Part shown: one piece after another, positions 28,467-38,933 of the stretch
Numbering within the stretch: position 1 is the stretch's first letter
Layout: each line of letters opens with the position of its first letter
Source: Pseudomonas cremoricolorata DSM 17059 = NBRC 16634
GTDB taxonomy: Bacteria > Pseudomonadota > Gammaproteobacteria > Pseudomonadales > Pseudomonadaceae
NCBI RefSeq assembly: GCF_000425745.1
Contig: NZ_AUEA01000010.1
Coordinates: forward strand, 175,424 to 239,423
DNA: 64,000 nt
Direction of reading: 5' to 3'
The notes under the pieces: model-generated
The model's input: only the letters and a program-made list of their open reading frames with translations
The model's database searches: none
What the model was told of the DNA's origin: nothing
Made by a program: the position numbers and the translations under genes

Positions 28467-31400
28467 GTGAGCACCTCCACCACCCAGACACCGACCCCCA
28501 CCGCCAACGCCGTTCTGCTCGACCACCTGCTGGCCTGGTCGGCCGAGCTCGAACCGCGCCTGCGCGCGCAACTGAGCCTGCTCGAAGTGCTCGAAGAGCA
28601 CATTGGCGTCGAGCTACGCACCCATTACGCCGGGCCGATCGACCCGCGCCTGGTGCAGGATCTGCTCGATGCCGCGCTGCAGCGGCATATCAGCCAGCAA
28701 CCGCTGACCTTCGACCCGGCGCTGCATGCGCCGTGGCGCTGGGAAGGGCAGGCGGTCCAGGAGATCGACCAGCAGCGACGCGAGACCGTCGAACTGCTGA
28801 TCGAGAGCATCGGTACACGCCTGCTCGACCACTACCACGACTACCTGACCCGTCACTGGCAGACAGTGCCCGATGACCTGCCCGCGCCCGACGACTATCG
28901 CCAGCGCCGCGATGCCTGGCTGGCAGCGCACCAGGCCGAGCTGAATACGGCGTTGGCACCGGCAGCACTGGCCGAGTTATCGATTGCCGAGGTTCGCGCT
29001 GCCATCCATGCCCTGGAGCGAGCCTGGCACGAGCAGAACGCGCTCATCTGCCTGGCCAGCGCCGATGAACGTGCAGCGCTCGATCGACTGGCCCAGGCGC
29101 AACTGCCCGATCGGCTCAACCCGCTGGACGCAGCCGAGCATGCCCGCCTGCAAGACGCCCGCGACCTGTGGCGCGCCGCCCAGATGCAAGCACGGAGGTT
29201 ACTTTCAGGGGTAGCCAGTCTGCACGAGCATGCCCGGCAGATCGCGGCTGATTACCTGGCCGAGCAGTTCGATATCCAGCTGTCGCCCGACCTGATCCGC
29301 GTCGAGCTCGGCAGCCGTGAGCATCCGCAGCTACCGCCCCTAAGACGCAGCCTCAGCGAGCTGGTCGCAGGCGGTGCCCAAGAGCTGGACCTGCTGTATG
29401 AACTGCGCGCGGTCAGCAGCGTCGTGCGCCTGAGCGCCGCGCCCAGCGCCGACCAGGTGCAACGGCTGGTGCGCGAGTGCGATGGCAGCGCCGGCTACCT
29501 GGCCGCGGTGCAGGCCCGGCATGCCCAGAGCGAGGTGCGCCAGGCGCTGCTGGATGCGGCAGACCGGCAATTGCGCTACAGCGCCTTGCGTGGGGAATAT
29601 GCCGGGCACCTTTCGACGGCCCTGCATGAGCAACTGCTGGCGGCACTCGAGCAGCCTTCGGCGCAGGTACACGTCAGCAGCCTGGAGGTGTTCGATGCGC
29701 CCTGCAGCGACTTGCTGGTCTTCAGCTTCAATGACGATCGAGGCGAGACTACAGCGCTGGCGCTCTATGCCCCCGGCAAACCCGATGGCCAGGAATGGAT
29801 CATGCTGCCCTCGGCGCGGGCGCTGAGCGCCGAGCTGGGGCAGTGGCTGGGCAGCGCCGCCGGGCGTCACTACCTGCTTAGCCAACTGCCATTCGACCAG
29901 CGCCAGCGGCTCGGCGCGCGTCTCCAGCAGGTGCAGGACGCGCCCGCACAATGGCCCTTGGACGGTGATCTGCGCAGCGCCACCGGCGACTACTCGAGCG
30001 CCTTGCAGCGCGGCCTTCAGGCCCGCCTGCACAGCCGCGAGGCGCAACTGGCACGCACTGTCGCGCCGCACTGGTATGGCGCCGCAAGCCTCGACGAGCG
30101 CCGCGCCATCACCCATCTGCGCCAACGCGCCAGGCTGGCCGAGCAGGCCTTCGCCAGAGGCCTGGGCGGATACCCGAGTTTTCATGGCTACGCGCGCAAG
30201 GCGGTAGGCGAGGCCATCGCGCCGTATCTGGCGAGCAAGGGCCTGAGCGAGGCGGTCGATCCGGAGTCGATCATCATCGATCTGAACCCTTCGCTGGGCG
30301 ATGGCCCGCTCGAGTCGATCAACCTGATCGATCTGGTGTGCTTCGGTTACGACGACAACAGCGGCATCGACCACCCAGAACGCGGCGTGCGCTCAGCGCT
30401 AGGCCAGGACCTCTCGGCCCTGCGCAGCGCAGATCTGGCGCGCTATGCGCGGCGTGCCTACCTCGGCGAGCAGTACGTGGCCGAGGTGCGGGCCCGCTAC
30501 CTGGCCGCCAGTGGCGCCGATTACCGCCCGCATCAGCTACGTTTCGCCGGCGCGGTGAGTGCCGGGATGGAGCGTGACCTGCGTCTGGCGCTGGCCAGTG
30601 GGCAGCTGCAACGCAGCAGCTACGAGCGCTTGCTGGAATTGATCAGCGAACTCCTGCGCCTGGCCCCGGATGACCTCGACGATTCGTCATCGGAGGCGGT
30701 GCTCGACCGCGCCGGCGTGCTGCGCCTGCGCGTGGCGGGGGCGCCGATCATCGGCTGTTATGTGTTTCGGCTGATCGGAGAGGGCGCCGCTGAGGACTGG
30801 CTGTACACCGCCGATGCGCCCGATGGCGTGCTCTGGCGCCCCTATGCGCGGCTCGCGGCGGCGGCAGGCGCAACGCTGAGCGATTATCTGCTGACCCGCA
30901 GCCGGCTGGCCCAGCGTGGCGAGGTCGAGCGGCAGTTGCGGGCGCTCGCGGGGAATCAGGCGCATCTCGACTCGCTGCGGCTGATCGATCTGGTGGTCAA
31001 CCTGCCTCGCGAATTCGATCGTTTCGTCGAGCATGGCCTGGCCGATGTCGACGACGCCACTCACAGTCGCGCCGAGGTGATCCGCGGCCAGGTCATCAAA
31101 GGGCTGTTGTTCGCCGCTCCGCTGAGCCTGGTCTATCCGCCGTTCGCCGCGCTGCTCGGCGCCTGGTTCGTGGTGGCGCCGCTGCGCACGGCGGTCATCG
31201 CCCACACCCGGGGCGATACGGCGCGGGCGCTGCAAGCCTGGCTGGAAGCCTCCTGGGCTGCACTGAGTGGGCTGGCGTCCTTGCCCGGCGCCAGCCTGCG
31301 CGCGGTCAGGCCGCTGCTGCAGGGCACGCGCCGGGTGGGCGCCAGGGCGCGGGTGCACGTCACTGCGGCCAGCCGCCCGGCGGCGCTGGAGTTCGATCGC

Positions 31401-32381
31401 CGCTGGGCGGTGCCGCAGGTACCCGATCAGTTGCAGGCGGTGCATGAACCGGGTATCTGGCTGGGCACCTGGCGTAGCGCGGCGAGCACCGAGGTGCCTG
31501 GTGTCGAGCATTTCATTCGCCACCAGGGGCGTTATTTCAAGGTCGATTACGATTCGGCCCAGCACACTTTGCGCGTGTTCAAGGCCAACTCGCCAGGCAG
31601 CTTGCATCGCCCGGCCGTGCTGCGCGGCGCCGATGGACGATGGCTGGCCAACAGCCCCGGCTTGCGCGGTGGCGCGCCGCTGGAGGACGCCGGGCGCATC
31701 ACCTCGCCGCGCCAGGTGGCCCTGGGCGAGGGCGCGCCGGACAACCTGCGCGGGGCGCTGCAAGGCGAGGCGCTGGTGGCGCGGCTGAGCGAGTCGAGCG
31801 ACGACGCCTACCTGTTCACCCTCAATGCCCAGACCTGCGTGGCCGTGTCGCTGTACAACCCGGCAACCCAGGCCGGCGCGGTGATTCATCTGGACCACAA
31901 CATCAAACCCCTGATCGAGCAGGCCGTGCGCGAGGTGCTGGTGCGTATCCGTGGCGAGGGCAGCAGCCCGGTGCGGGCAGTGATGGCCGGTGGCGACTGG
32001 CTGGGCGGGCAGGACATCGGCGGCCCGCTGCGCGCGGTGCTGCGCCAGAACGGCGTTCGCCCAAGCTGGCAGCACTGGTCGTATTCCAGTTGTCTGGGCA
32101 ACACCTACGGCCTGACCCTCGACCTGCGCAGTGGGATGACGCGGGTCTACTCGATGGATGCGCAGTTGGTGGAAAGCGTGCTCGACCCGCTGATGCGCGT
32201 CGCCCAGCGCGGTGCCGGCGGCGCCTTGGCCGAGCGCGCGCGGCGGTTCATGGCGCGGGTGCGATCCGAGCCGTTGTATCAGGGCAGTGATGGCCTGGTG
32301 CGCAACGCTGCCGGGCAGGTGCAGAGCGCCAGTGCCTATCGGCCGCACGGCCTGGCGCTGGTCGATCTGTCTGGCGGCTGA
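28467..32381 (+). CDS. Toxin-like protein (DUF6543 type) with C-terminal CheD-like deamidase domain
   Basis: A 1304-residue protein. Start GTG 28467 is set by GGAG at 28455-28458. The first ~870 residues are a helical body resembling the large DUF6543/dermonecrotic-toxin-like proteins of Pseudomonas. A hydrophobic stretch at about 876-905 ([21 protein letters not shown]) could serve membrane passage. Residues about 1010-1075 carry a Y-F-K-V-x-YD ... GRW ... LRGG segment also seen in such toxins. Residues about 1103-1228 match CheD. T1118, C1124 and H1141 have the T-x5-C-x16-H spacing of the CheD triad, followed by [19 protein letters not shown] and GLTLDLRSG. No signal peptide, Rhs repeats or adjacent immunity gene. 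It stands alone with its own terminator. Target and delivery route are unknown. Confidence 0.75.
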   Translation: MSTSTTQTPTPTANAVLLDHLLAWSAELEPRLRAQLSLLEVLEEHIGVELRTHYAGPIDPRLVQDLLDAALQRHISQQPLTFDPALHAPWRWEGQAVQEIDQQRRETVELLIESIGTRLLDHYHDYLTRHWQTVPDDLPAPDDYRQRRDAWLAAHQAELNTALAPAALAELSIAEVRAAIHALERAWHEQNALICLASADERAALDRLAQAQLPDRLNPLDAAEHARLQDARDLWRAAQMQARRLLSGVASLHEHARQIAADYLAEQFDIQLSPDLIRVELGSREHPQLPPLRRSLSELVAGGAQELDLLYELRAVSSVVRLSAAPSADQVQRLVRECDGSAGYLAAVQARHAQSEVRQALLDAADRQLRYSALRGEYAGHLSTALHEQLLAALEQPSAQVHVSSLEVFDAPCSDLLVFSFNDDRGETTALALYAPGKPDGQEWIMLPSARALSAELGQWLGSAAGRHYLLSQLPFDQRQRLGARLQQVQDAPAQWPLDGDLRSATGDYSSALQRGLQARLHSREAQLARTVAPHWYGAASLDERRAITHLRQRARLAEQAFARGLGGYPSFHGYARKAVGEAIAPYLASKGLSEAVDPESIIIDLNPSLGDGPLESINLIDLVCFGYDDNSGIDHPERGVRSALGQDLSALRSADLARYARRAYLGEQYVAEVRARYLAASGADYRPHQLRFAGAVSAGMERDLRLALASGQLQRSSYERLLELISELLRLAPDDLDDSSSEAVLDRAGVLRLRVAGAPIIGCYVFRLIGEGAAEDWLYTADAPDGVLWRPYARLAAAAGATLSDYLLTRSRLAQRGEVERQLRALAGNQAHLDSLRLIDLVVNLPREFDRFVEHGLADVDDATHSRAEVIRGQVIKGLLFAAPLSLVYPPFAALLGAWFVVAPLRTAVIAHTRGDTARALQAWLEASWAALSGLASLPGASLRAVRPLLQGTRRVGARARVHVTAASRPAALEFDRRWAVPQVPDQLQAVHEPGIWLGTWRSAASTEVPGVEHFIRHQGRYFKVDYDSAQHTLRVFKANSPGSLHRPAVLRGADGRWLANSPGLRGGAPLEDAGRITSPRQVALGEGAPDNLRGALQGEALVARLSESSDDAYLFTLNAQTCVAVSLYNPATQAGAVIHLDHNIKPLIEQAVREVLVRIRGEGSSPVRAVMAGGDWLGGQDIGGPLRAVLRQNGVRPSWQHWSYSSCLGNTYGLTLDLRSGMTRVYSMDAQLVESVLDPLMRVAQRGAGGALAERARRFMARVRSEPLYQGSDGLVRNAAGQVQSASAYRPHGLALVDLSGG

Positions 32382-32390
32382 AATGAAAAA

Positions 32391-32415
32391 GCCCCGGCAG
32401 GTGCCGGGGCGTTTT
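32391..32415. terminator. Bidirectional intrinsic terminator
   Basis: Perfect eight-pair stem GCCCCGGC/GCCGGGGC (32391-32398, 32403-32410) with an AGGT loop. It is flanked by AAAAA on the left and TTTT on the right, so it ends both the toxin-like gene and, on the other strand, the acc operon. Confidence 0.92.
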
Positions 32416-32435
32416 CTCATCGCAGTAACGCTCGA

Positions 32436-33791
32436 TCAGTCCTGGTTGGCCAGTTTGTGCTCGAGGTAATGGATGTTGACGCCACCTTTGCAGAAACCTT
32501 CATCACGCACCAGGTCGCGGTGCAGCGGGATGTTGGTCTTGATGCCGTCGACGACGATCTCGTCCAGGGCATTGCGCATGCGCGCCATGGCTTCGTCGCG
32601 GTCCTTGCCGTAGGTGATCAGCTTGCCGATCAGCGAGTCATAGTTCGGCGGAACCGAATAGCCGCTGTACAGGTGCGAATCGACCCGCACGCCATTGCCG
32701 CCCGGCGCGTGGAAATGCTTGACGGTGCCTGGGGACGGGATGAATTTCTTCGGGTCCTCGGCGTTGATCCGGCATTCCAGCGAGTGACCACGAATGACCA
32801 CGTCTTCCTGGCGAATCGACAGCTTGTTGCCAGCGGCGATGCTGAGCATCTCCTTGACGATGTCGATACCGGTGACCATTTCCGACACCGGATGCTCCAC
32901 CTGCACGCGGGTGTTCATCTCGATGAAGTAGAAGCTGCCGTTTTCGTAGAGGAACTCGAAGGTGCCGGCACCGCGGTAGCCGATTTCGATGCAGGCATCG
33001 ACGCAGCGCTTGAACACTTCCTGACGGGCTTTTTCATCGATGCCCGGGGCCGGTGCTTCTTCCAGCACCTTCTGGTGGCGGCGCTGCAGCGAGCAGTCGC
33101 GGTCACCCAGGTGAATGGCATTGCCCTGGCCGTCGGACATCACCTGCACTTCCACGTGACGTGGGTTGGTGAGGAATTTTTCCAGGTAGACCATCGGGTT
33201 GCCGAAGGCCGCACCGGCTTCGGTACGGGTCAGCTTGGCCGAAGCGATGAGGTCTTCTTCCTTGTGCACCACGCGCATGCCACGGCCACCGCCGCCGCCT
33301 GCTGCCTTGATGATCACCGGATAGCCAACCTGGCGAGCGATCGCCAGGGCGGCGTCTTCGTCTTCGGGCAGCGGGCCATCGGAGCCCGGTACGGTCGGGA
33401 CGCCGGATTTGATCATGGCGTCCTTGGCCGACACCTTGTCGCCCATCAGGCGGATGGTGTCGGCTTTCGGACCGATGAAGGCGAAACCGGATTTTTCCAC
33501 CTGCTCGGCGAAGTCGGCGTTTTCCGCGAGGAAGCCGTAGCCTGGGTGAATGGCGGTAGCGCCGGTCACTTCGGCGGCCGCGATGATCGCCGGAATGTGC
33601 AGGTAGGACTTGTTGGACGGTGCCGGGCCGATGCAGACCGACTCGTCCGCCAGACCCAGGTGCATCAGTTCACGGTCGGCGATGGAGTGCACGGCGACGG
33701 TCTTGATGCCCAGCTCTTTGCAGGCACGCAGGATGCGCAGGGCGATTTCGCCACGGTTGGCGATCAGGACTTTTTCGAGCTTCGCAGACAT
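32436..33791 (-). CDS. accC: Acetyl-CoA carboxylase, biotin carboxylase subunit
   Basis: A 451-residue ATP-grasp enzyme that carboxylates biotin on AccB using bicarbonate. It shows [21 protein letters not shown], the glycine loop [32 protein letters not shown] and [18 protein letters not shown] precedes ATG 33791. It follows accB by 17 bases in the aroQ-accB-accC operon. Confidence 0.97.
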   Translation of the reverse strand: MSAKLEKVLIANRGEIALRILRACKELGIKTVAVHSIADRELMHLGLADESVCIGPAPSNKSYLHIPAIIAAAEVTGATAIHPGYGFLAENADFAEQVEKSGFAFIGPKADTIRLMGDKVSAKDAMIKSGVPTVPGSDGPLPEDEDAALAIARQVGYPVIIKAAGGGGGRGMRVVHKEEDLIASAKLTRTEAGAAFGNPMVYLEKFLTNPRHVEVQVMSDGQGNAIHLGDRDCSLQRRHQKVLEEAPAPGIDEKARQEVFKRCVDACIEIGYRGAGTFEFLYENGSFYFIEMNTRVQVEHPVSEMVTGIDIVKEMLSIAAGNKLSIRQEDVVIRGHSLECRINAEDPKKFIPSPGTVKHFHAPGGNGVRVDSHLYSGYSVPPNYDSLIGKLITYGKDRDEAMARMRNALDEIVVDGIKTNIPLHRDLVRDEGFCKGGVNIHYLEHKLANQD

Positions 33792-33808
33792 CGTTGGCTC
33801 TCCGCGAT

Positions 33809-34267
33809 TCAAACGACGGTGAACAGCGGCTGGTCGTACTCAACCGGCTGACCGTCTTCCACCAGGATGGCATCGATCACGCCGCCGATGTCGGCTTCGA
33901 TGTGGTTCATCATCTTCATGGCTTCGACGATGCACAGGGTGTCGCCTTTCTTCACGCTCTGACCGACTTCAGCGAAGTTCGGCGAGGTCGGCGAAGGCTT
34001 GCGGTAGAAGGTGCCGACCATTGGCGAGCGAATCACGGTGCCCTTGAGCGCCGGAGCGGCCGCTTCGGCGGCTGGCGCGGCGGCGACAGGTGCAGCGGCC
34101 ACTGGCGCTGCGGCCGGAGCCGGGGCTGGAGCGTAGAACTGCTGGGCAGCCGGGGTCTTGCTGTGACGGCTGATGCGGACGGACTCTTCGCCTTCCTTGA
34201 TCTCCAGCTCGTCGATGCCAGACTCTTCCAGCAGCTCGATCAGTTTCTTGACTTTACGGATATCCAT
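33809..34267 (-). CDS. accB: Biotin carboxyl carrier protein
   Basis: A 152-residue BCCP. N-terminal helix [17 protein letters not shown], an Ala/Pro linker (about 47-73), and the biotinyl domain with the [12 protein letters not shown] motif (biotin on K118) and the [13 protein letters not shown] thumb region. It carries carboxylated biotin between AccC and the transcarboxylase. The ATG at 34267 has GGGAG upstream. Confidence 0.97.
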   Translation of the reverse strand: MDIRKVKKLIELLEESGIDELEIKEGEESVRISRHSKTPAAQQFYAPAPAPAAAPVAAAPVAAAPAAEAAAPALKGTVIRSPMVGTFYRKPSPTSPNFAEVGQSVKKGDTLCIVEAMKMMNHIEADIGGVIDAILVEDGQPVEYDQPLFTVV

Positions 34268-34360
34268 TAAGCAACTCCCAGGATTCGGTCGGGGGTGTAG
34301 GGTAAAAACGTTCGCTGACGTTTCTTCGAGGCCCCGGCGCAAGGCCAGGGCTTTGGGTCA

Positions 34361-34813
34361 TCAGGGCTGTGCGTTGGCAGCCAGGTGTTCCAGCGCGGAC
34401 TCCAGGGCCAGGCGGTAGCCAGTGGCGCCCAGGCCGCAGATCACGCCTACGGCAACATCGGAAAAGTAGGAGTGATGACGGAACGGTTCGCGTTTGTGCA
34501 CGTTGGACAGGTGCACTTCGATGAATGGGATGCTCACCGCAAGCAATGCGTCACGTAGCGCGACGCTGGTGTGGGTGAACGCCGCCGGGTTGATCACGAT
34601 GAAGTCGACGCCCTCGTCACGGGCTGCGTGAATACGCTCGATCAGTTCGTACTCGGCATTGCTCTGCAAATGCTGCAGGTGATGGCCTGCGGCACGCGCA
34701 CGTTGCTCCAGGTCCTGATTGATCTGGGCGAGGGTGGCAGCGCCATAGTGGCCTGGCTCGCGGGTGCCCAGCAGGTTCAGGTTGGGGCCGTGCAGGACCA
34801 GTAGGGTTGCCAT
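34361..34813 (-). CDS. aroQ: Type II 3-dehydroquinate dehydratase
   Basis: A 150-residue AroQ that dehydrates 3-dehydroquinate in the shikimate pathway. Motifs are [21 protein letters not shown] (catalytic Tyr23), [29 protein letters not shown] and [17 protein letters not shown]. It is the first gene of the operon with accB and accC, an arrangement conserved in pseudomonads. Confidence 0.96.
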   Translation of the reverse strand: MATLLVLHGPNLNLLGTREPGHYGAATLAQINQDLEQRARAAGHHLQHLQSNAEYELIERIHAARDEGVDFIVINPAAFTHTSVALRDALLAVSIPFIEVHLSNVHKREPFRHHSYFSDVAVGVICGLGATGYRLALESALEHLAANAQP

Positions 34814-34991
34814 CGGTGGTTCCTTGGTTTTGTAGGGCAATTCGACATAGCGCGGCGACTATGCCGTAAACCGACCTTGAGTGTCCAGTTCCCAGCAATA
34901 GACAGCACGATGTCCGAGGTTCGGGAAAAGTATGTGACTGAATGCCTGGATTTGGTCACTCAACGCGACACGTTGCCAGCAGCAGGCATGC

Positions 34992-36770
34992 TCAAGGCTT
35001 CAAGATCGTGTGCACACGCGACAGGACCTCGGCGAAATCGCCGACGTTGATCTCGCCAACCACCCGCTCGGCGCGCACTTCCTCGCCGTTCGCGGCAAAG
35101 AACAGCAGGGCAGGTGGGCCGAACAGGCCGTAGCGGTCGAGCAGTGCGCGCTGTTCGGCGTTGCTCTGGGTGATATCGAAGCGCAACAGGCGGAACTCGC
35201 CGAGCGAGCCTTGCACGCTGGGCGCGTTGAGCACTTCGTGTTCGATCACCTTGCAACTGATGCACCAGTCGGCGTACCAGTCGAGCAGCACCGGACGGCC
35301 CTCGGCCTTGGCCGCAGCCAACGCCGCATCCAGCGCTGCCGGGCTGCTGATGGTTTGCCACTGAGTGCCGGGCTGGGCGGCGCCGGCCACCGCTGGCGTT
35401 GCGCCGGGCAAGGGTCGCAGCGGGTCGCCCTGGCCGCTGAGCGCGCCATACCAGCAGGCCAGCGCGTAGCTCAGCAGCAGCAGGCCGAGCAGTTGCGCCA
35501 GGCGTTGGCGCGGGGTCTTCACCCCCCACTCGAGGGTGCCGAGGAACAGTGCAACGCCGGCGGCCAGCAGGCCCACCAGCAGCAGCGTCAGCGGGCCAGG
35601 CAACACGCGGCTGAGCAGGCCGATGGCCAGGCCCAGCAGCAACACGCCAATGGCGTTCTTCACGGTGTTCATCCACGACCCGCTTTTCGGCAGCCAGGCC
35701 GCGCCACCGGTGGCCACCAGCAGCAGCGGCGCGCCCATGCCTAGGCCCAGGGCGAACAGCTTCAATGCCCCGCCCAGCGCATCACCGCTGGCGCTGATAT
35801 ACAGCAGGGCACCGGCCAGGGGCGCCGACACGCACGGCGACACCAGCAGGCTCGAGAGCACGCCGAGCACCGCCGCGCCCAGCAGCGAGCCACCACGCGT
35901 GCGGCTGGCGACGCTGTCGAGGCGGCTGCTCAGCGCCTGCGGCAGCTTGATTTCGAACAGGCCGAACATGGCCAGGGCAAACACCACGAAGAACAGCGCG
36001 AAGGGCACCAGCACCCAGGCCGATTGCAGCTGCGCCTGCAAGTTGAGGCTGGCGCCGAACAGGCCCATCAGGGCACCCAGCGCGGCGAAGCTGGCGGCCA
36101 TCGGCAGCACGTAGGCCAGCGACAGTGCCAGACCGCGCGCGCCACCGACCTGACCGCGCAAGACCACCCCCGAGAGAATCGGCAGCATCGGCAGCACGCA
36201 GGGGGTGAAGGTCAGGCCAAGTCCTGCGAGGAAGAACAGCAGCAGCGATTTCCAGTTCCAGCCCTGTTCGCTTGCCGCCGCCGCCGTGCTCGGCGCGGGG
36301 CCATCACCGGGAATCTCCAGGCGCTGGGTCTGAGGCGGGTAGCACAGGCCCTTGTCGGCGCAGCCCTGGTAACCCACCAGCAGGGTGAAGGCGTGGCTGG
36401 CGCTGGCGGGGCGCGGCAGCTCGATGTCGAGCACGCCGTGGTACACCTCGACATCGCCGAAGAATTCGTCGTGCTTGGCCTCACCTGGTGGAATCAGCGC
36501 TGCGCCCAGCGCGACGTCGGCCGGTTCGCTGTGGAACTGGAAGCGGTGCTTATAAAGGTAGTAACCGTCGGTGGCGACGAAACGCACGGTGATCGACTGG
36601 GCGTCAGCCTTGACCAGGCTTAGCTGGAACGCTTGCTCGACCGGCAGAAAATCGGCCTGGTTGCTGCTGGCAGCGGCGCCGAGGGTGGCGCTGGGGCGGT
36701 TGTCGAGCAGCCCGGCGGCGAATACCGGTGTGGTCAGCAGCAGACATAACAGGAAGAACAGGCGGCGCAT
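34992..36770 (-). CDS. dsbD: Thiol:disulfide interchange protein DsbD/DipZ
   Basis: A 592-residue inner-membrane electron carrier from cytosolic thioredoxin to periplasmic DsbC/DsbG/CcmG. Signal peptide 1-20, N-terminal periplasmic domain with the GCADKGLCYPP redox pair, eight-helix core (FTPCVLPMLPILSG and SPCVSAPLAG with the transmembrane Cys), and a C-terminal thioredoxin domain with WCISC. Start MRRLFF chosen at the signal peptide; no clear Shine-Dalgarno is visible. Confidence 0.95.
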   Translation of the reverse strand: MRRLFFLLCLLLTTPVFAAGLLDNRPSATLGAAASSNQADFLPVEQAFQLSLVKADAQSITVRFVATDGYYLYKHRFQFHSEPADVALGAALIPPGEAKHDEFFGDVEVYHGVLDIELPRPASASHAFTLLVGYQGCADKGLCYPPQTQRLEIPGDGPAPSTAAAASEQGWNWKSLLLFFLAGLGLTFTPCVLPMLPILSGVVLRGQVGGARGLALSLAYVLPMAASFAALGALMGLFGASLNLQAQLQSAWVLVPFALFFVVFALAMFGLFEIKLPQALSSRLDSVASRTRGGSLLGAAVLGVLSSLLVSPCVSAPLAGALLYISASGDALGGALKLFALGLGMGAPLLLVATGGAAWLPKSGSWMNTVKNAIGVLLLGLAIGLLSRVLPGPLTLLLVGLLAAGVALFLGTLEWGVKTPRQRLAQLLGLLLLSYALACWYGALSGQGDPLRPLPGATPAVAGAAQPGTQWQTISSPAALDAALAAAKAEGRPVLLDWYADWCISCKVIEHEVLNAPSVQGSLGEFRLLRFDITQSNAEQRALLDRYGLFGPPALLFFAANGEEVRAERVVGEINVGDFAEVLSRVHTILKP

Positions 36771-36857
36771 GACGGACTCGCTAGGCAAAACGTGCGCGCA
36801 TCATAGCGGACTTGTACGGTATCGGCATTGGCGTGGGCCGAATGGCCGCACCTCGCC

Positions 36858-38819
36858 TCACACGCGAAATGCCCGCACCGCCGTATTCAGCTCACCGCCC
36901 AGGCGCAACAGTTGGCCGCCTTGTTCACGGCCTTCGCCGATACGCTGCAAGTTGTCATTGCCCAGTTCATGAATTCGTTCGCTGTGGTCGCGGATTTCGC
37001 TGACTGCGCCGCGCTGCTGCGCGGTGGCATCGGCAATGCGCACGGCGGTGGCGGCGATGGTGTCGATGGCGCGGACGATCTCCTCCAGCGCGCCATCGGC
37101 GGCCTCGGCCTGGCTGGCGGTGCTGCGGGCATGCTCGAGTTGCGTACGCATGCCCGCCACCGATTGCCGCGCAGCCTGTTGCAGGCGATCGATCAGGCTC
37201 TGGATTTCCCCGGTAGCGCCGGTGGTGCGCTGGGCCAGCGAACGCACTTCGTCGGCGACCACGGCAAAGCCGCGGCCCATTTCCCCGGCCCGCGCCGCCT
37301 CGATGGCGGCGTTCAGCGCCAGCAGGTTGGTCTGCTCGGCAATCGAGCGGATGACCGTCAGCACGCCGCCGATGGTGGCCGATTCCTCGGCCAGTTGTTC
37401 GATGCTGCGGGCATTGCCCTGTACTTCATCGACCAGCGTGCGCAGCCCCGACAAACTGCTGCCGATCACTTGCTGGCCGTGTTGCACGGCGCGCCCGGCA
37501 TCGTGCCCGGCGTTGGCTGCGGCGCTGGCATCGCTGGCGACCTGCACGATGGTGGTCTCCAGCTCGCCCAAGGCATCGCGGATCTGCGCGGTGTCGCTGG
37601 CCTGGCGTTCGGCACCGTCATGCAGGGCGCTGCTCATGTCGGCCAGGGCGTGGCTGCTGCCGCCGACCTGTTCGGCATGATGGCGCAGGGTGCCGACCAG
37701 CTCCACCAGGTACTGGCGCAGGCGGTTGAGCGAATCCTGAATGTCGTGCAGTTCGCGGTTGGTACGCCCCAGCGAGATGGTCTCGGCGAAATCACCTTCG
37801 GCCCAGCGCGACAGCGCCGGCGCCAGATTGCTCAAGGTCCGCGCCATGCGCCGTTGCAAGGTGTCGATCAGCACCGCGATGAGCAGAATCACCGCGATCA
37901 TCAGCACTTGCAGGGTGCGCACCTCACCCTGGATCTGCCCGTGCAGGCCACGCACCTGCGGCTCCAGCGCGGCGATCGCCTGCTGCACCGCGTCCAGGTG
38001 CGTTTGCGTGCTGGCCGACAGCGCCGTGCGCCGCTCGATCTGCTCGCGGGTGCGCTGCAATTCCGCAGGATAGCGTCCGAGCAGGCTGTGCAGCTGGCGC
38101 TTGAGGTCGACGCCGAGGTCTTCCGGGGCTTTCTGCGCCTCGCTCTGCAAGCCCATCAAAGCGGCGAAATCATCGCCGCTCGACTGCGCTGGCGCAGTGA
38201 CGCCGAGCAGCGCCAGGGCATCCAGGCGCTCGGCCTGGGCATCGATCTGCTGCAGCTCGCGCTCGACTTCCGCGGCCAGCTCGGCGCGGCCGCTGCTGAC
38301 CAGTTTGTCCCGCGCAAGCGACAGCCGCGCCAGGTGCACGGCAGCCTCCAGCAGCGGCGCGCGGTAGCGGTCGGCAAGCGCCGCGTCGCTGCCGTCGGCA
38401 TAGCGTGCGAGCTGTTCGAGGTTGGCGCCCAGCTCGCGCTCGGCTTGCAACAGCAGGGCCTGGGGATCGCCCGCCAGCTTGCCGGCGGCCAGCAGGTCAC
38501 TGCCGGCAAAGGCCTGCAATTGATCGAGGCTGGGGTGCAGGGTGTCGGCCAGTTCGACCGGCCAGGCGGCCAGTTCAGTCTGAAGCTGTTCTGTTCCCTG
38601 CACGGCAGCGGCATGGCGCAAGGCATCGCCGCTGGCCAGGTACGCTTGCACGTTACTCGCCACACCGCTCTGGAACTGCTGCGCCAGGCCCAGGTAGCGC
38701 TCCATCATCTGGTAGGGGCGTTGCAGCGCCTGCTGCGACCACCACAGTGTCGCGCCGAGGGCGATACACACGGTTACCAGCAGCAGGGTGTTGAAGTTGG
38801 TCAGCAGCTTCAGACGCAT
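36858..38819 (-). CDS. ctpL: Methyl-accepting chemotaxis protein, CtpL type
   Basis: A 653-residue chemoreceptor. Transmembrane helix about 9-29, a long all-helical periplasmic domain (about 30-315, consistent with a helical-bimodular HBM sensor), a second helix ([18 protein letters not shown]), a HAMP domain, and the MCP signalling tip [32 protein letters not shown]. The position between dsbD and the gcbA-like gene matches PA4844 (CtpL, phosphate taxis via PstS) as I remember it, so phosphate sensing is inferred from synteny. The start follows the helix position. Confidence 0.75.
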   Translation of the reverse strand: MRLKLLTNFNTLLLVTVCIALGATLWWSQQALQRPYQMMERYLGLAQQFQSGVASNVQAYLASGDALRHAAAVQGTEQLQTELAAWPVELADTLHPSLDQLQAFAGSDLLAAGKLAGDPQALLLQAERELGANLEQLARYADGSDAALADRYRAPLLEAAVHLARLSLARDKLVSSGRAELAAEVERELQQIDAQAERLDALALLGVTAPAQSSGDDFAALMGLQSEAQKAPEDLGVDLKRQLHSLLGRYPAELQRTREQIERRTALSASTQTHLDAVQQAIAALEPQVRGLHGQIQGEVRTLQVLMIAVILLIAVLIDTLQRRMARTLSNLAPALSRWAEGDFAETISLGRTNRELHDIQDSLNRLRQYLVELVGTLRHHAEQVGGSSHALADMSSALHDGAERQASDTAQIRDALGELETTIVQVASDASAAANAGHDAGRAVQHGQQVIGSSLSGLRTLVDEVQGNARSIEQLAEESATIGGVLTVIRSIAEQTNLLALNAAIEAARAGEMGRGFAVVADEVRSLAQRTTGATGEIQSLIDRLQQAARQSVAGMRTQLEHARSTASQAEAADGALEEIVRAIDTIAATAVRIADATAQQRGAVSEIRDHSERIHELGNDNLQRIGEGREQGGQLLRLGGELNTAVRAFRV

Positions 38820-38933
38820 GGCCGCGCACTTCCAGCAAGGGATTGGTGGGCGCAGACAGTATTGCCAAGGTGTGACCGATTGATGACGGCGGCGGCTTGA
38901 CGCCAAAAAAAAGTGGCAATTGGCCTTCAGTGG

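Noticed and set aside
32457..33851. 464-codon frame opposite accC
   Set aside because: Pure antisense shadow of a conserved gene, with no ribosome binding site or domain.
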